Assembly (NCBI GenBank): GCA_003551495.1
Contig: PUMT01000195.1
Location: 1 to 38,124 of the forward strand
DNA from: Bacteroidota bacterium
GTDB lineage: Bacteria; Bacteroidota; Bacteroidia; Bacteroidales; PUMT01
Reading direction: 5' to 3'
Length of the DNA: 38,124 nucleotides
Shown: in pieces, positions 1 through 9,600 of the stretch
Layout of the letters: each line of letters opens with the position of its first letter
Numbering within the stretch: the stretch's first letter is position 1
Translations under genes and position numbers: made by a program
The notes under the pieces: model-generated
The model's input: only the letters and a program-made list of their open reading frames with translations
What the model was told of the DNA's origin: nothing
Database searches by the model: none

Positions 1-579
1 AATGAAAACAAAGTCCGGATATGGGATCCATGGGCTGATGAGGAAGGGGATCTGGGACATATTTACGGATACCAGTGGCGGTCATGGCCGGCACCCGGAG
101 GACGTAAAATAGATCAGATAGCCGGTGTTGTTAAGTCTATCAGGTCTGCCCCCGATTCAAGGCGGCATATCGTATCTGCGTGGAATGTGGGCGACCTTGA
201 TAAAATGGCTTTGCCCCCGTGCCACATACTTTTTCAGTTTTATGTATGCGAAGGAACTCTTTCCTGTCAGCTATACCAGCGAAGTGCTGACATTTTTCTG
301 GGGGTTCCGTTCAATATTGCTTCCTATTCTCTTCTTACAATGATGGTTGCGAGGGATACCGGACTGGAACCGGGAGAGTTTATTCACACTTTCGGGGATG
401 CGCATATTTACCTTAACCATATTCCCCAGGTCAGGGAACAGCTAAAGAGAAAACCCCGCAAATTGCCTGAAATAATTCTCAATCCGGAAAAAAAATCTGT
501 TTTTGATTTTACTTTCGATGATTTCAGATTAATTAACTATGACCCCTACCCTCATATTAAAGGGGATATATCCGTTTAA
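1..579 (+). CDS. thyA: Thymidylate synthase, C-terminal part (5' end beyond window)
   Basis: Makes dTMP from dUMP using methylene-tetrahydrofolate, in the cytoplasm. The reading frame is open from base 1, so the start codon lies outside the window. Seen: the dUMP-phosphate-binding stretch RRHIVSAWN, the catalytic-cysteine motif LPPCH, and the conserved C-terminal half with GDAHIYLNH and [13 protein letters not shown]. About 192 residues remain of a family that is usually about 264 residues. An internal ATG at base 187 lies inside the conserved core and is not the true start. The stop is only two bases before the folA start, so the two genes are probably cotranscribed and coupled: ThyA produces dihydrofolate and FolA recycles it. 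The identification is very secure. Confidence 0.97.
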   Translation, partial: NENKVRIWDPWADEEGDLGHIYGYQWRSWPAPGGRKIDQIAGVVKSIRSAPDSRRHIVSAWNVGDLDKMALPPCHILFQFYVCEGTLSCQLYQRSADIFLGVPFNIASYSLLTMMVARDTGLEPGEFIHTFGDAHIYLNHIPQVREQLKRKPRKLPEIILNPEKKSVFDFTFDDFRLINYDPYPHIKGDISV

Positions 580-581
580 AT

Positions 582-1070
582 ATGAACATTTCAATTATTG
601 TAGCAATGGGCAGCAACCGTGCAATCGGGAAAAACAACCGGCTGCTCTGGCACCTTCCTGCCGACCTGAAATATTTCAAAAAAACAACAATGGGCAAGCC
701 TGTTCTGATGGGCAGAAAAACCTTCGAATCAGTTGGTAAGCCGCTCCCCGGAAGGAAGAATATAATAATTTCACGTTCAGAAAATTACACTGTGCCTGGA
801 TGCCTGACAGCTTCGTCACTCAAGGAGGCAATTGAAAAATCAAAGCCGGCTGACGAAATCTTTATTGCAGGGGGCGGTGAAATTTACAATCAGGCGCTGT
901 CACTGGCGGACAAACTCTATGTAACGAAAGTCCACTGCAGCGCTTCTGCCGACACTTTTTTCCCGCGTATAAATCCGGGAAAATGGAAACTTGTCAGATG
1001 CTCCTTTCACGAGGCTGATGAGAAGAACCCCCACGACATGGAATTCATGGTATATGAAAAGATCACATAG
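582..1070 (+). CDS. folA: Dihydrofolate reductase
   Basis: Reduces dihydrofolate to tetrahydrofolate with NADPH, closing the cycle opened by thymidylate synthase. The 162-residue length is normal for bacterial type I DHFR. Seen: the N-terminal strand ISIIVAMGSNRAIGKNNRLLWHL with the Met20-loop region, the LPADLKYFKKTT helix, the NADPH-binding GRKTFESVGKPLPGRKNI segment, and IFIAGGGEIYNQAL, the second nucleotide-binding motif. The ATG follows the thyA stop by two bases, a typical thyA-folA operon. It ends ten bases from the convergent KamA-family gene, and no terminator hairpin is visible between them. Confidence 0.96.
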   Translation: MNISIIVAMGSNRAIGKNNRLLWHLPADLKYFKKTTMGKPVLMGRKTFESVGKPLPGRKNIIISRSENYTVPGCLTASSLKEAIEKSKPADEIFIAGGGEIYNQALSLADKLYVTKVHCSASADTFFPRINPGKWKLVRCSFHEADEKNPHDMEFMVYEKIT

Positions 1071-1079
1071 CGCCCAAAA

Positions 1080-3029
1080 TTAATAATAATACCAGATTGT
1101 CCGGTAATCCCTTATATTCTCGCCTCTTGCCGCCAGCTCCTCAAGATAATAATATATTGGCACATCAATATAATTATATGGGGGCACAGGCTTAATATTC
1201 TTCTCCCACGGATGAAATTCATACACCCTTGAACCGTCGGGAAGTATCATAACAACCCTGTGGTCCTGCCATGCATTGAGGTTGTTCTTGCCAAGTTTGG
1301 GAACATTAAATACCGGTTCATCAGTGCGGTCAATTCCAGGCAGCAATCTTGCCTCTTCTTTTCTTTCCTGAAGTATGCGTGCTATGGGGACCATATAACG
1401 CCGGGTTTCCTCCTTGCCTTTCATATTGAAGGTATAATAGGGGTCAACTCCGATTTTTCTAAGGTCAACACGTAATTTGGCTGATTCAAATCTGCGGGAG
1501 TTTTCGACTGTAAATACCTGCTGGTTGTATACACCTATACCGGCCTTTTTAATTTTATCCACTGCTGCAGCTGCTTCGGGGGTAATTTCATAGGGATGCT
1601 GAAAATGGGTAATTACAGATATCTGTCTTTTACCCGGCACATTATATTTTTCAAGCATTTCAAGCAGCCTGTCAGTCCACCTCATTGGCAGAACGACAGG
1701 TGTACGCGTGCCGAGCCTGATTCTGTAAACATGATCTTTTTTTGACAGTTCGCTGAGAATATTTTCAAGAGTGTTGTCATCCATGATAAGGGGATCACCG
1801 CCGGTAATGAGTATGTCGCCTATACTGCGGTGATTATCAAGCCATTTTAAGGCATTTGAAACACTTTTGGAAGATGCCATTGCTTTAGGATCAAGACATT
1901 CATCTATTTCCCAGTTCCTCTGGCAATATACGCATATCTGACTGCAGGTGTTGTAAGGTTTTAAAATTGCGATACCTGCATAACGTCTTGTAATTAGTTC
2001 GACAGGTGATGTATCATGCTCTCCCATGAAATCGAACCGCATTCCCCTTACATCCCTGTTTTCAACCATCATGTCAACATAATCAGGCGGTGGGATAACC
2101 TGGGCTCTAACAGCATGATCGTAACCAATTGACAAGTCCCTGTCCATCAATCCCAGATAATAAGGAGTAATTCCAAAAGGTATTTTGTTTTGGGCAGCTT
2201 TTATTATTGCGGTCTTTTGCTGTCCTGTCAGTTCTATAAGGGAAAGCAGAGGTTTTTCGTCCTTTATAACATGCTTCAGGTGCCATTCATAATCGTACCA
2301 GTCATTTTCACTTCCCCCGAAATAACTGAGTATCCTTTTTTTATTGTCTTCACGCCAGTTAATAACATCCGGATCAAGTCCACTGGGATATTTTTTGAAA
2401 TACTTATTCATTTTCGCACCCATTTCATCAAGTATCTGAGTACGGAGAGCCGATGCTTTTCTCCCTTCCATCTTGAGGAAGTCAGGTATACCTTTTTTTG
2501 CACCTTCCGATTCATAATAGATATTGGCAGCACCTGCAACCCCCCTGAACAGATTTATAAACTCCATCAAAAACCCTATATATACTTTTCCTGTCATATC
2601 CTCATCACCGGTAGCAAGAAGCCAGAGATTCTTCAATGCAGATGTCTCCGTACGCCGCTCATTTATAGGGCCTATTACACTTCTGAAAGTTCTCACACAT
2701 TCTCTTACAGTAGCCTTTTCAAGTATATGGAGCTCATTATCAATCTCAAATACTTTCCTTTCACATCTTTCAAGATAATTATACATGGCATTCCTTGCAG
2801 ACTCTAAATCGGGTGCATCCTTAAGGATCTGGAATATTTCAGGGTTAGAAGACCAAAGCAGATTTACATAGGCATTGAAGTCAATCTCAAATTTTGTTTT
2901 CAGCATTTCAACTTCATCGGTAAATACATCGTCAACAATGCGGGTCTTTACCAGTTGTCTGGGAGCCTTCCCTTCCGTGGTTCCTTTTTTCTTTTGATCG
3001 GCTGAGGTTGGTTTGCTATTTTCCATCAT
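1080..3029 (-). CDS. KamA-family radical SAM aminomutase, probably glutamate 2,3-aminomutase, with extra N-terminal domain
   Basis: A PLP- and SAM-dependent 2,3-aminomutase. The 4Fe-4S motif CxxxCxxC is C362, C366, C369, followed by the conserved Arg (R371). GGDPL around residue 410 is the usual post-cluster motif. The KamA core begins near residue 240, where NDWYDYEWHL resembles the start of lysine 2,3-aminomutase (LAM), so about 240 mostly helical N-terminal residues are extra; LAM itself is about 416 residues. By eye alignment, LAM Asp293 and Asp330, which hold the lysine side chain, are K537 and N575 here. From memory of the family, Lys and Asn at these places mark glutamate 2,3-aminomutase, which makes beta-glutamate, a compatible solute. 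The PLP lysine is probably K581 in VPKLGK, a loop one residue shorter than the GGGGK of LAM. Family certain; substrate inferred. Confidence 0.85.
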   Translation of the reverse strand: MMENSKPTSADQKKKGTTEGKAPRQLVKTRIVDDVFTDEVEMLKTKFEIDFNAYVNLLWSSNPEIFQILKDAPDLESARNAMYNYLERCERKVFEIDNELHILEKATVRECVRTFRSVIGPINERRTETSALKNLWLLATGDEDMTGKVYIGFLMEFINLFRGVAGAANIYYESEGAKKGIPDFLKMEGRKASALRTQILDEMGAKMNKYFKKYPSGLDPDVINWREDNKKRILSYFGGSENDWYDYEWHLKHVIKDEKPLLSLIELTGQQKTAIIKAAQNKIPFGITPYYLGLMDRDLSIGYDHAVRAQVIPPPDYVDMMVENRDVRGMRFDFMGEHDTSPVELITRRYAGIAILKPYNTCSQICVYCQRNWEIDECLDPKAMASSKSVSNALKWLDNHRSIGDILITGGDPLIMDDNTLENILSELSKKDHVYRIRLGTRTPVVLPMRWTDRLLEMLEKYNVPGKRQISVITHFQHPYEITPEAAAAVDKIKKAGIGVYNQQVFTVENSRRFESAKLRVDLRKIGVDPYYTFNMKGKEETRRYMVPIARILQERKEEARLLPGIDRTDEPVFNVPKLGKNNLNAWQDHRVVMILPDGSRVYEFHPWEKNIKPVPPYNYIDVPIYYYLEELAARGENIRDYRTIWYYY

Positions 3030-3276
3030 TGTTATAATTTGTTTGTTTTATTGTGGCTTTAATTTTCAATAAGGATTGCTTATTTGGTTAAAACTGACTT
3101 TGCCCGGGAAGCAGTCAGCTTACAAAAAGATATGTTCCATTTCTGAATCCATTTACTGAAAAAAAGAAGTGAAAAAAAGGTTTTTTTGTCGCTTTTACTT
3201 AATTTCACAATATAATGATTTTTATCCGGTTTTTTCCTGATTCATCAGGGCAATATTAACCAAACATAATAAAACA

Positions 3277-4983
3277 ATGAGCCTCTTACCTGCCAGTAAT
3301 TCAAGCATATTTTTATCAAGACCGGTCATACAATTTATCTTACCGGTATTTCTTCTTTTATTTATCTTCTCGTGCAAAAGTGAAGTTGAGGAGAATATTC
3401 TTGTAACAGACATTGTGCATGCCGAAAAGCTTGCCGGACTGGAATTCCGGCCGGAACAAAGGGAGATGATGCAACAATCACTGCAAAACAATCTCCGGAT
3501 GTACAAGTCAATGCGGGAACATTCTATTGAAAACTCCATTCCACCTGCCTTGATCTTTAATCCTTTGCCGCCCGGCTTTTCGCCACCATCACATGAAGGA
3601 GAAACTGACTTCGGGCTTCCTTCAAATGTTGAGATGCCTGAAAATACTGAAGAACTTGCTTTCTACACTGTTGCGGAGCTTTCTGCCCTTATCAGGTCGG
3701 GGCATATTTCATCGGTCGATCTGACTTCCCTCTATCTTGAAAGGCTTAAAAAACATGATGAAGTTCTTAAATGCGTGGTAACCCTCACAGAAGAACTTGC
3801 AATGGAGCAGGCTGAGAGGGCTGACCGTGAGCTGGCTCAAGGTATTTACCGGGGCCCGCTTCACGGTATTCCATATGGTATTAAAGACCTTTTTGCAGTT
3901 AAGGGCTACCCCACAACATGGGGTGCAACTCCATACAAGGATCAGGTAATTGATGAAAATGCCACAGTTGTCGAAAAACTTGAGGAAGCCGGGGCGGTTT
4001 TGCTTGGAAAGCTTACGCTTGGAGCTTTGGCTATGGGTGATGTGTGGTTTGCTGACACAACACGCAGTCCCTGGAATCCTGAAATCGGATCCAGCGGCTC
4101 ATCAGCCGGATCAGCTTCTGCAATGGCCGCAGGACTGGTAGCTTTCTCAATAGGGACAGAAACACTTGGTTCTATTGTATCCCCTTCAACAAGATGCGGC
4201 ACAACAGGCCTCAGGCCCACATACGGACGGGTAAGCCGCTCCGGGGCAATGGCACTTAGCTGGAGCATGGACAAGGTGGGACCTATATGCCGTTCAGCCC
4301 ATGATGCAGCACTTGTATTTGAAGCAATTTATGGAACCGACGGAAAAGACCTCTCTTTAATGGACTTTCCTTTTTATTTCAATGCAAATGCATCAATAGA
4401 AGATATGAAGATCGGTTACTTTGCTGACTTTTTTGAAGAAGAGTACCGGGGACAGGATAATGATTTGCAAACACTCGAGGTTTTAAGGGAGATGGGTGTC
4501 GAACTTATCCCTGTTAGTTTCGATACGGATATACCGGTAAGCGCCCTGCGTATAATACTTAATGCAGAAGCAGCCGCAGCCTTTGACGATCTCACGAGAA
4601 GCGGTGATGATGATATGCTGGTACGGCAAAACAGGGGCGCCTGGCCAAATATTTTCAGAACTGCCCGTTTTATTCCGGCAGTCGAATATATTCAGGCTAA
4701 CAGGTTCAGGCAAATGCTTTCTTATGAGTTTAACAATCTAATAAAGGAGTTTGATGTTATTGTAACTCCCAGCTACGGCGGCAATCAACTTCTCATTACC
4801 AACCTTACAGGGCATCCCTGCGTAATTGTACCAAACGGATTCGATGATGAAAACAACCCAACCAGCATAAGTTTTCTTGGCAACCTGTTTGACGAGGCTA
4901 CCCTTTTGGCTTTTGTAAAAGCTTATCAGGATAAAACCGAATTTCATCTTCTTCAGCCTCCGGATTTTACTACAGGAAATTAA
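3277..4983 (+). CDS. Amidase-signature family lipoprotein
   Basis: An amide hydrolase of the amidase-signature family (GatA and fatty-acid amide hydrolase relatives). The N-terminus has a hydrophobic segment ending in a lipobox (LFIFSC), so it is probably a lipoprotein, unlike cytoplasmic GatA. The Ser-cisSer-Lys triad is visible: K203 in GIPYGIKDLF, S275 in GSSGSSAGSAS, and the nucleophile S299 in GTETLGSIVSPS. The spacing between the two serines (24) fits the family. The usual GGS before the nucleophile is LGS here. No gatB or gatC is nearby, so a role in tRNA amidation is unlikely; the substrate is unknown and an envelope catabolic role is inferred. The ATG at 3277 gives a full signal peptide. 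Its stop lies three bases from the convergent TlpA-like gene. Confidence 0.9.
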   Translation: MSLLPASNSSIFLSRPVIQFILPVFLLLFIFSCKSEVEENILVTDIVHAEKLAGLEFRPEQREMMQQSLQNNLRMYKSMREHSIENSIPPALIFNPLPPGFSPPSHEGETDFGLPSNVEMPENTEELAFYTVAELSALIRSGHISSVDLTSLYLERLKKHDEVLKCVVTLTEELAMEQAERADRELAQGIYRGPLHGIPYGIKDLFAVKGYPTTWGATPYKDQVIDENATVVEKLEEAGAVLLGKLTLGALAMGDVWFADTTRSPWNPEIGSSGSSAGSASAMAAGLVAFSIGTETLGSIVSPSTRCGTTGLRPTYGRVSRSGAMALSWSMDKVGPICRSAHDAALVFEAIYGTDGKDLSLMDFPFYFNANASIEDMKIGYFADFFEEEYRGQDNDLQTLEVLREMGVELIPVSFDTDIPVSALRIILNAEAAAAFDDLTRSGDDDMLVRQNRGAWPNIFRTARFIPAVEYIQANRFRQMLSYEFNNLIKEFDVIVTPSYGGNQLLITNLTGHPCVIVPNGFDDENNPTSISFLGNLFDEATLLAFVKAYQDKTEFHLLQPPDFTTGN

Positions 4984-4986
4984 ATT

Positions 4987-6408
4987 TTAGTTAAGCCTGC
5001 GTGAAAGGTAGCGCCTTATTGGTCTGGTGTGGTGTGATTTGGAAACCAGTTTGCGATTGGCATCCAGCAAATATATGCTGGGCGTGCCTTCAATGTTGTA
5101 TTTCCGGGAAAGCTGACACTCCCACATACTGAATGAGCTGTAATTTATCCATTCAGATATTCTCTTGTCTTCAATTGCAGACTCCCACTTTTCCTTATCT
5201 TCTTCAATACCAATGGCAATCACTTCCATGAAGGCCGGGTTATCCTTCCTGAAACCGGATTGCATTTCTGAAAGCTCCCTGATTATATCCATACAATAAG
5301 GGCACCAGCTTCCCCAGAAAAAAATTATCACATATTCTGTTTCAAGGCTTTCCATGTCGATCTCCTTTCCCGAATGCGAAACAAATCTGAATCCTGGAGC
5401 AGCCATGCCTGTTTTAAGCGGTTCTCCGGCCAAAACCCTCCTTCCCTCTTCCAGACAGATATCAGCATGAAGATAGTTTTCGGTAAGATGAACAGATACC
5501 TCTTCCATGCCTGCATTAATAAAATAATTTATAAGATACTCCAGTACCCTGTAAAAGACATCTTCGTGAGTCATTGCATAATAAAGAATATTTTCAGCAG
5601 CCCCGCTAAGCTCAGTATATTCCACCTCTTTTTCAGCAGTGTCTTTTATATACAGATTAATATACCTGTCAATTTTCTCAGGTATTAGTGAGGTGTTCAG
5701 CAAAACCGGATCACTGAAGTCATCCTCCCGGAAAAATTTATCCTTGATATACCGGACATTGTTTCTCGTTTCAGCAGAGGTCTGCGGCATCATTTCAAAC
5801 CTTGCGATAACAGAAAATAGAGTCCCCTCATACCTTTTTATCATTTCCTCCTGAAATGAAACCCTACTTCTTTCAAGCCTGTTGTAATGCCTTTCCATCC
5901 TCCGGTAAAACCTGTCTTCTTCGGGATAATGCGTAAGGGCTTTGTCAATTGCAGATAATTTTTTTTCAAATTCTGCCATTTTACGATTGAAACTGTAATA
6001 GGCGGAATTCTCCCTGGAAGAAACTATCTCAACCTTTGCGTCAGGATCGGTTATATCTGTATCAATAACCACATCCTCATAATTGAAGATTATGTTAATG
6101 TCGTGATAATAAAGGTTTTCTGATCCTTGCTCTCTGTTCGCTCCGGCAACAATGCGGTACATCCCGGTTTTATCTGTTTTTTCAAGAATAAACTGAAAAT
6201 AGCCTTCTTCCTGAGCAATTACTGAATCAACCAACACTTCTCCCTCAAAATGTAACCTGTGCAAATAAACATGAGTTCCCTTAAAGCCTCTTATATGGCC
6301 CTTTATATAAAAAATATCCTGTTCGGGAATATCTTTTGTTCCTTCCTGCAACAAAGCACACCCGGTTAAAAAAACCGCAACTGTAAATAAAAAAAGGTTT
6401 CTTGCCAC
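4987..6408 (-). CDS. TlpA-like thioredoxin-fold lipoprotein with DUF4369-like N-terminus
   Basis: An envelope thiol-disulfide protein of the type common in Bacteroidota. Seen: signal peptide with lipobox LTGC (C17); an N-terminal beta-rich domain of about 100 residues (IKGHIRGFKGTHVYLHRL) resembling DUF4369; a helical charged middle; and a C-terminal thioredoxin fold with FFWGSWCPYC (C369, C372) and the cis-proline loop GTPSIYLL (P443). The WCPYC active site suggests a reductase or oxidoreductase exposed to the periplasm. The middle may correspond to DUF5106, but I cannot confirm that by eye. Client proteins are unknown. It is transcribed toward the amidase lipoprotein and has no obvious operon partner. 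Confidence 0.88.
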   Translation of the reverse strand: MARNLFLFTVAVFLTGCALLQEGTKDIPEQDIFYIKGHIRGFKGTHVYLHRLHFEGEVLVDSVIAQEEGYFQFILEKTDKTGMYRIVAGANREQGSENLYYHDINIIFNYEDVVIDTDITDPDAKVEIVSSRENSAYYSFNRKMAEFEKKLSAIDKALTHYPEEDRFYRRMERHYNRLERSRVSFQEEMIKRYEGTLFSVIARFEMMPQTSAETRNNVRYIKDKFFREDDFSDPVLLNTSLIPEKIDRYINLYIKDTAEKEVEYTELSGAAENILYYAMTHEDVFYRVLEYLINYFINAGMEEVSVHLTENYLHADICLEEGRRVLAGEPLKTGMAAPGFRFVSHSGKEIDMESLETEYVIIFFWGSWCPYCMDIIRELSEMQSGFRKDNPAFMEVIAIGIEEDKEKWESAIEDKRISEWINYSSFSMWECQLSRKYNIEGTPSIYLLDANRKLVSKSHHTRPIRRYLSRRLN

Positions 6409-6548
6409 GCCTTATCAGTTTGTTTTTTTTACGTTTAAGAACAGGGGAGGTTTCAGCAAAATGATTGCATATCAATTAAGAAAAATTCACCTCAAATCAC
6501 AAATATTATAAACCCAACCCCTCAAATCAGTTATTTTTCAGTCTTAAA

Positions 6549-6560
6549 GCTTTGCAAAGC
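6549..6560. repeat. Perfect 12-bp palindrome upstream of the DUF2723 gene
   Basis: GCTTTGCAAAGC is a perfect palindrome about 80 bases before the candidate -7 box of the DUF2723 gene. It could be a dimeric regulator site. There is only one copy here, so the function is unproven. Confidence 0.35.
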
Positions 6561-6636
6561 CATTGCTGCATAACACAGGATGGTTAAAAAAATTTAAAAT
6601 ATTGCATTTGACATTTCACGGCTTTTATAAATTGGT

Positions 6637-6644
6637 TATTTTTG
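6637..6644 (+). promoter_or_regulatory. Candidate -7 promoter element for the DUF2723 gene
   Basis: TATTTTTG matches the Bacteroidota -7 consensus TAnnTTTG. A TTTG at 6607-6610 could be the -33 element, although the 26-base spacing is longer than usual. A start site a few bases downstream would leave a short leader before the ATG at 6674. It would also exclude the in-frame upstream ATG at 6563, so it helps decide the start. Confidence 0.45.
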
Positions 6645-6673
6645 AGTTCCAAACAAAAGTGAAGGATTACACG

Positions 6674-9600
6674 ATGGAAAAGATCAGTTTGAAATTTTAT
6701 GAAAAACTGAACACATTGACCGGATGGTTCGTTTTTCTGGTTGCAGTAATAGTTTTTTTCCTCACCCTTGAACCAACTGCAAGCTGGTGGGACTGCAGCG
6801 AAAGGATAACAGCTTCATACAAGCTCGAGATTCCGCATCCTCCGGGTGCTCCATTCTTCATGCTTTTGGGGAGATTTTTCACTCTTTTTGCACCCTCGGG
6901 ATCATCTGCCGCATTGTTCATGAACGGGATGTCTGCTCTTGCAGCATCATTTACCGTTATGCTCCTTTTCTGGATAATTACCCATTTTGCAAGGAAAATC
7001 GTTATAGGGGAAAATAATGAAATATCTTCCGGAAAAGTTCTTTCCATACTTGGAAGCGGTCTGGTCGGCGCACTGGCACTCTGCTTTTCCACTTCATTCT
7101 GGTTTGTTGCAGTTGAAGCAGAGGCTTATGCAACATCTGCTTTTTTCACTGCTTTTGTTTTCTGGTGCATTCTTAAATGGGAATATGTTGCAAACCACAA
7201 GCATTCCCACAGGTGGCTTATTCTTATCGCCTATTTGATGGGGTTGTCAATAGGCGTGCACCTTCTGAATCTGCTTGCAATTCCGGCGATAGTTTTTGTT
7301 TACTATTTGAGGAAATACCCTGCAACAAGGAAAGGTATAATCTATTCTTCACTTGTTTCAGTTTTACTACTTGGCAGTTTTATATGGATTATAATTCCTG
7401 GTGTAATAGAAATTGCCAGCAAGTTTGAATTACTTTTTGTCAATTCATTCGGATTACCTTTTAACAGCGGAGTATTGTTTTTTGTAGCCGCACTGACTGC
7501 CCTGATTGTCTGGGCGCTTTATTACACACACAAAAAAAAGAAACCCATATTAAACACCATTATACTTGGTCTGACAATGGTGCTGATCGGCTACTCATCA
7601 TATGCACTCACCATAATAAGGTCATCTGCAGATCCCCCGATGGACCAGAACAGTCCGGATAACGTCTTCTCCCTCATTTCCTATCTGAACCGTGAACAAT
7701 ACGGTCAGAGGCCCCTTTTCAGGGGGGAGTTTTACAGTGCACCGCAGATCGATGTTGAAGAAGGCAGGCCTATTTATATCAGGGAAGACGGGCGCTATGA
7801 AATTGCCAATTACAAGAGTGAACCCGTATACCACCCCGATTTTATAGGATTTTTCCCCAGAATGTACAGCAACAGCCCTTCTCATATCAGGGAGTACGAA
7901 AACTGGGGCAATATAAGAGGCAGAAGGATAAGGGTTACGGTTGATGGAGAAACTGAGGTGCTAACCCGTCCCACATTTGTGGAAAATATCCGTTTTTTCC
8001 TGCGTTACCAGGTATGGCATATGTACGGACGTTATTTTATGTGGAATTTCGTTGGAAGGCAAAATGACATGCAGGGGCACGGAGAAATACTTAAAGGAAA
8101 CTGGCTCAGTGGCATAAGAATTATCGATGAAATGCGACTGGGTCCACAGACGAATCTGCCTGACAGCATTGCCAATCATCCTTCGCGGAATATTTATTTT
8201 GGTTTGCCATTATTGCTGGGGCTTTTTGGGTTTTTCTTCCATCTTAACAGGAATCCCAAGGATTTTACTGCAGTTTTACTGCTTTTTGTTTTTACCGGAC
8301 TGGCAATTGTTGTTTACCTAAACCAAACACCGATTCAACCAAGGGAAAGGGATTATTCCTATGTAGGTTCTTTTTTCGCCTTTTCAATCTGGATTGGCCT
8401 TGGAACACTTTCCCTGATTGAGTGGATGAGAAAGAAAGTCCCTTTAAAGATAGCTGCAATTTCCACAACACTTATTACACTTTTTGCAGTACCTCTGCTT
8501 ATGGCCTCGCAAAACTGGAATGACCATGACCGCTCCGGTCGTTTTACAGCAAGGGATTTTGCATTTAATTACCTGAGTACATGCGAGCCTGATGCAATTA
8601 TCTTCACTCACGGTGACAATGATACTTTCCCGTTATGGTATGCACAGGAAGTGGAAGGGCACAGGACAGACGTAAGGGTTGCCAACCTGATGCTGCTGAA
8701 CACACATTGGTATATAGACCAGATGAAACTGAAAATGAACGAATCGCCTCCCCTGCCACTGACTCTTCCAAGGAAAAAGTACGTTGAAGGAACAAACAAT
8801 CTTTTATTTATACTTGACAGGTTTGATGACTATGTGGACTTGAGGCAGGTTGTTAATTTCATTGCAGATGAAAGTTCCAGGAGCAAGGTGAGGCTTAGGG
8901 ACGGCCGGGAGGTTGACTATGTGCCCACAAACAAGTTCAGGATACCGGTTGACAGGGACAAGGTTATTGAAAACGGAACTGTCTCTCCTGAGCTGGCTGA
9001 TGAGGTAGTGCCGGCAATTGAATGGTCAGTTGACAAAAATTTTCTGCAGAAGAACCATATGATATTGCTTGACCTGCTGGCTCACAATAACTGGGAAAGG
9101 CCAATATATTTCGTAACAGGAGGTACGGAAGATGCTCTGGGACTTGAGGAATACTTTCAGCTGGAGGGTTTTGCCTACCGCCTGGTACCAGTCAGGACTG
9201 AAGGAAATGATTTTGAATACGGAAGGGTCAATTCCGAAGTAATGTACGACAATTTCATAAACAAGTTTGACTGGGGAAGAATGAACGAACCCGATGTACA
9301 TCTCTGCCATTATAATATCAGGACTATCAGGGTGCTGAGACTGCGCCAGAAGTTTTCAAGGCTTGCGAACACCCTGCTGGAGGAGAACAGGAGGGACTCG
9401 GCACTTGTTGTACTCGACCGTGCAATGGAGTTGATGCCGTCAAGCAGGGTTCCAAATGACTTTATGATGCTGGGTCTGGCAGAATCATATTACATGGCCG
9501 AGGAACCCGCCAGGGCAAATGAAATAATAACCGATTATTACAAGGAGCTGAAGGACGAGTTGAATTACTATTTCAGGTTTGGAGGCAGGCACCGTAATCT

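Noticed and set aside
2190-2807. 205-codon open frame antisense to the KamA-family gene
   Set aside because: It is the shadow of a well-conserved enzyme frame; its translation is rich in Tyr, Cys and Phe and matches no family.
1080-3029. Lysine 2,3-aminomutase or EF-P lysine modification enzyme (EpmB)
   Set aside because: The substrate-binding aspartates of lysine 2,3-aminomutase are replaced by Lys and Asn, and the protein is far longer than EpmB; no efp or epmA is nearby.
3277-4983. GatA subunit of the tRNA amidotransferase
   Set aside because: The protein has a lipoprotein signal and no gatB or gatC neighbour, so it acts in the envelope, not on tRNA.
6563-6673. Longer N-terminus for the DUF2723 protein
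   Set aside because: A promoter-like box lies inside it, a better ribosome-binding site precedes 6674, and the extra residues do not look like a signal or family sequence.
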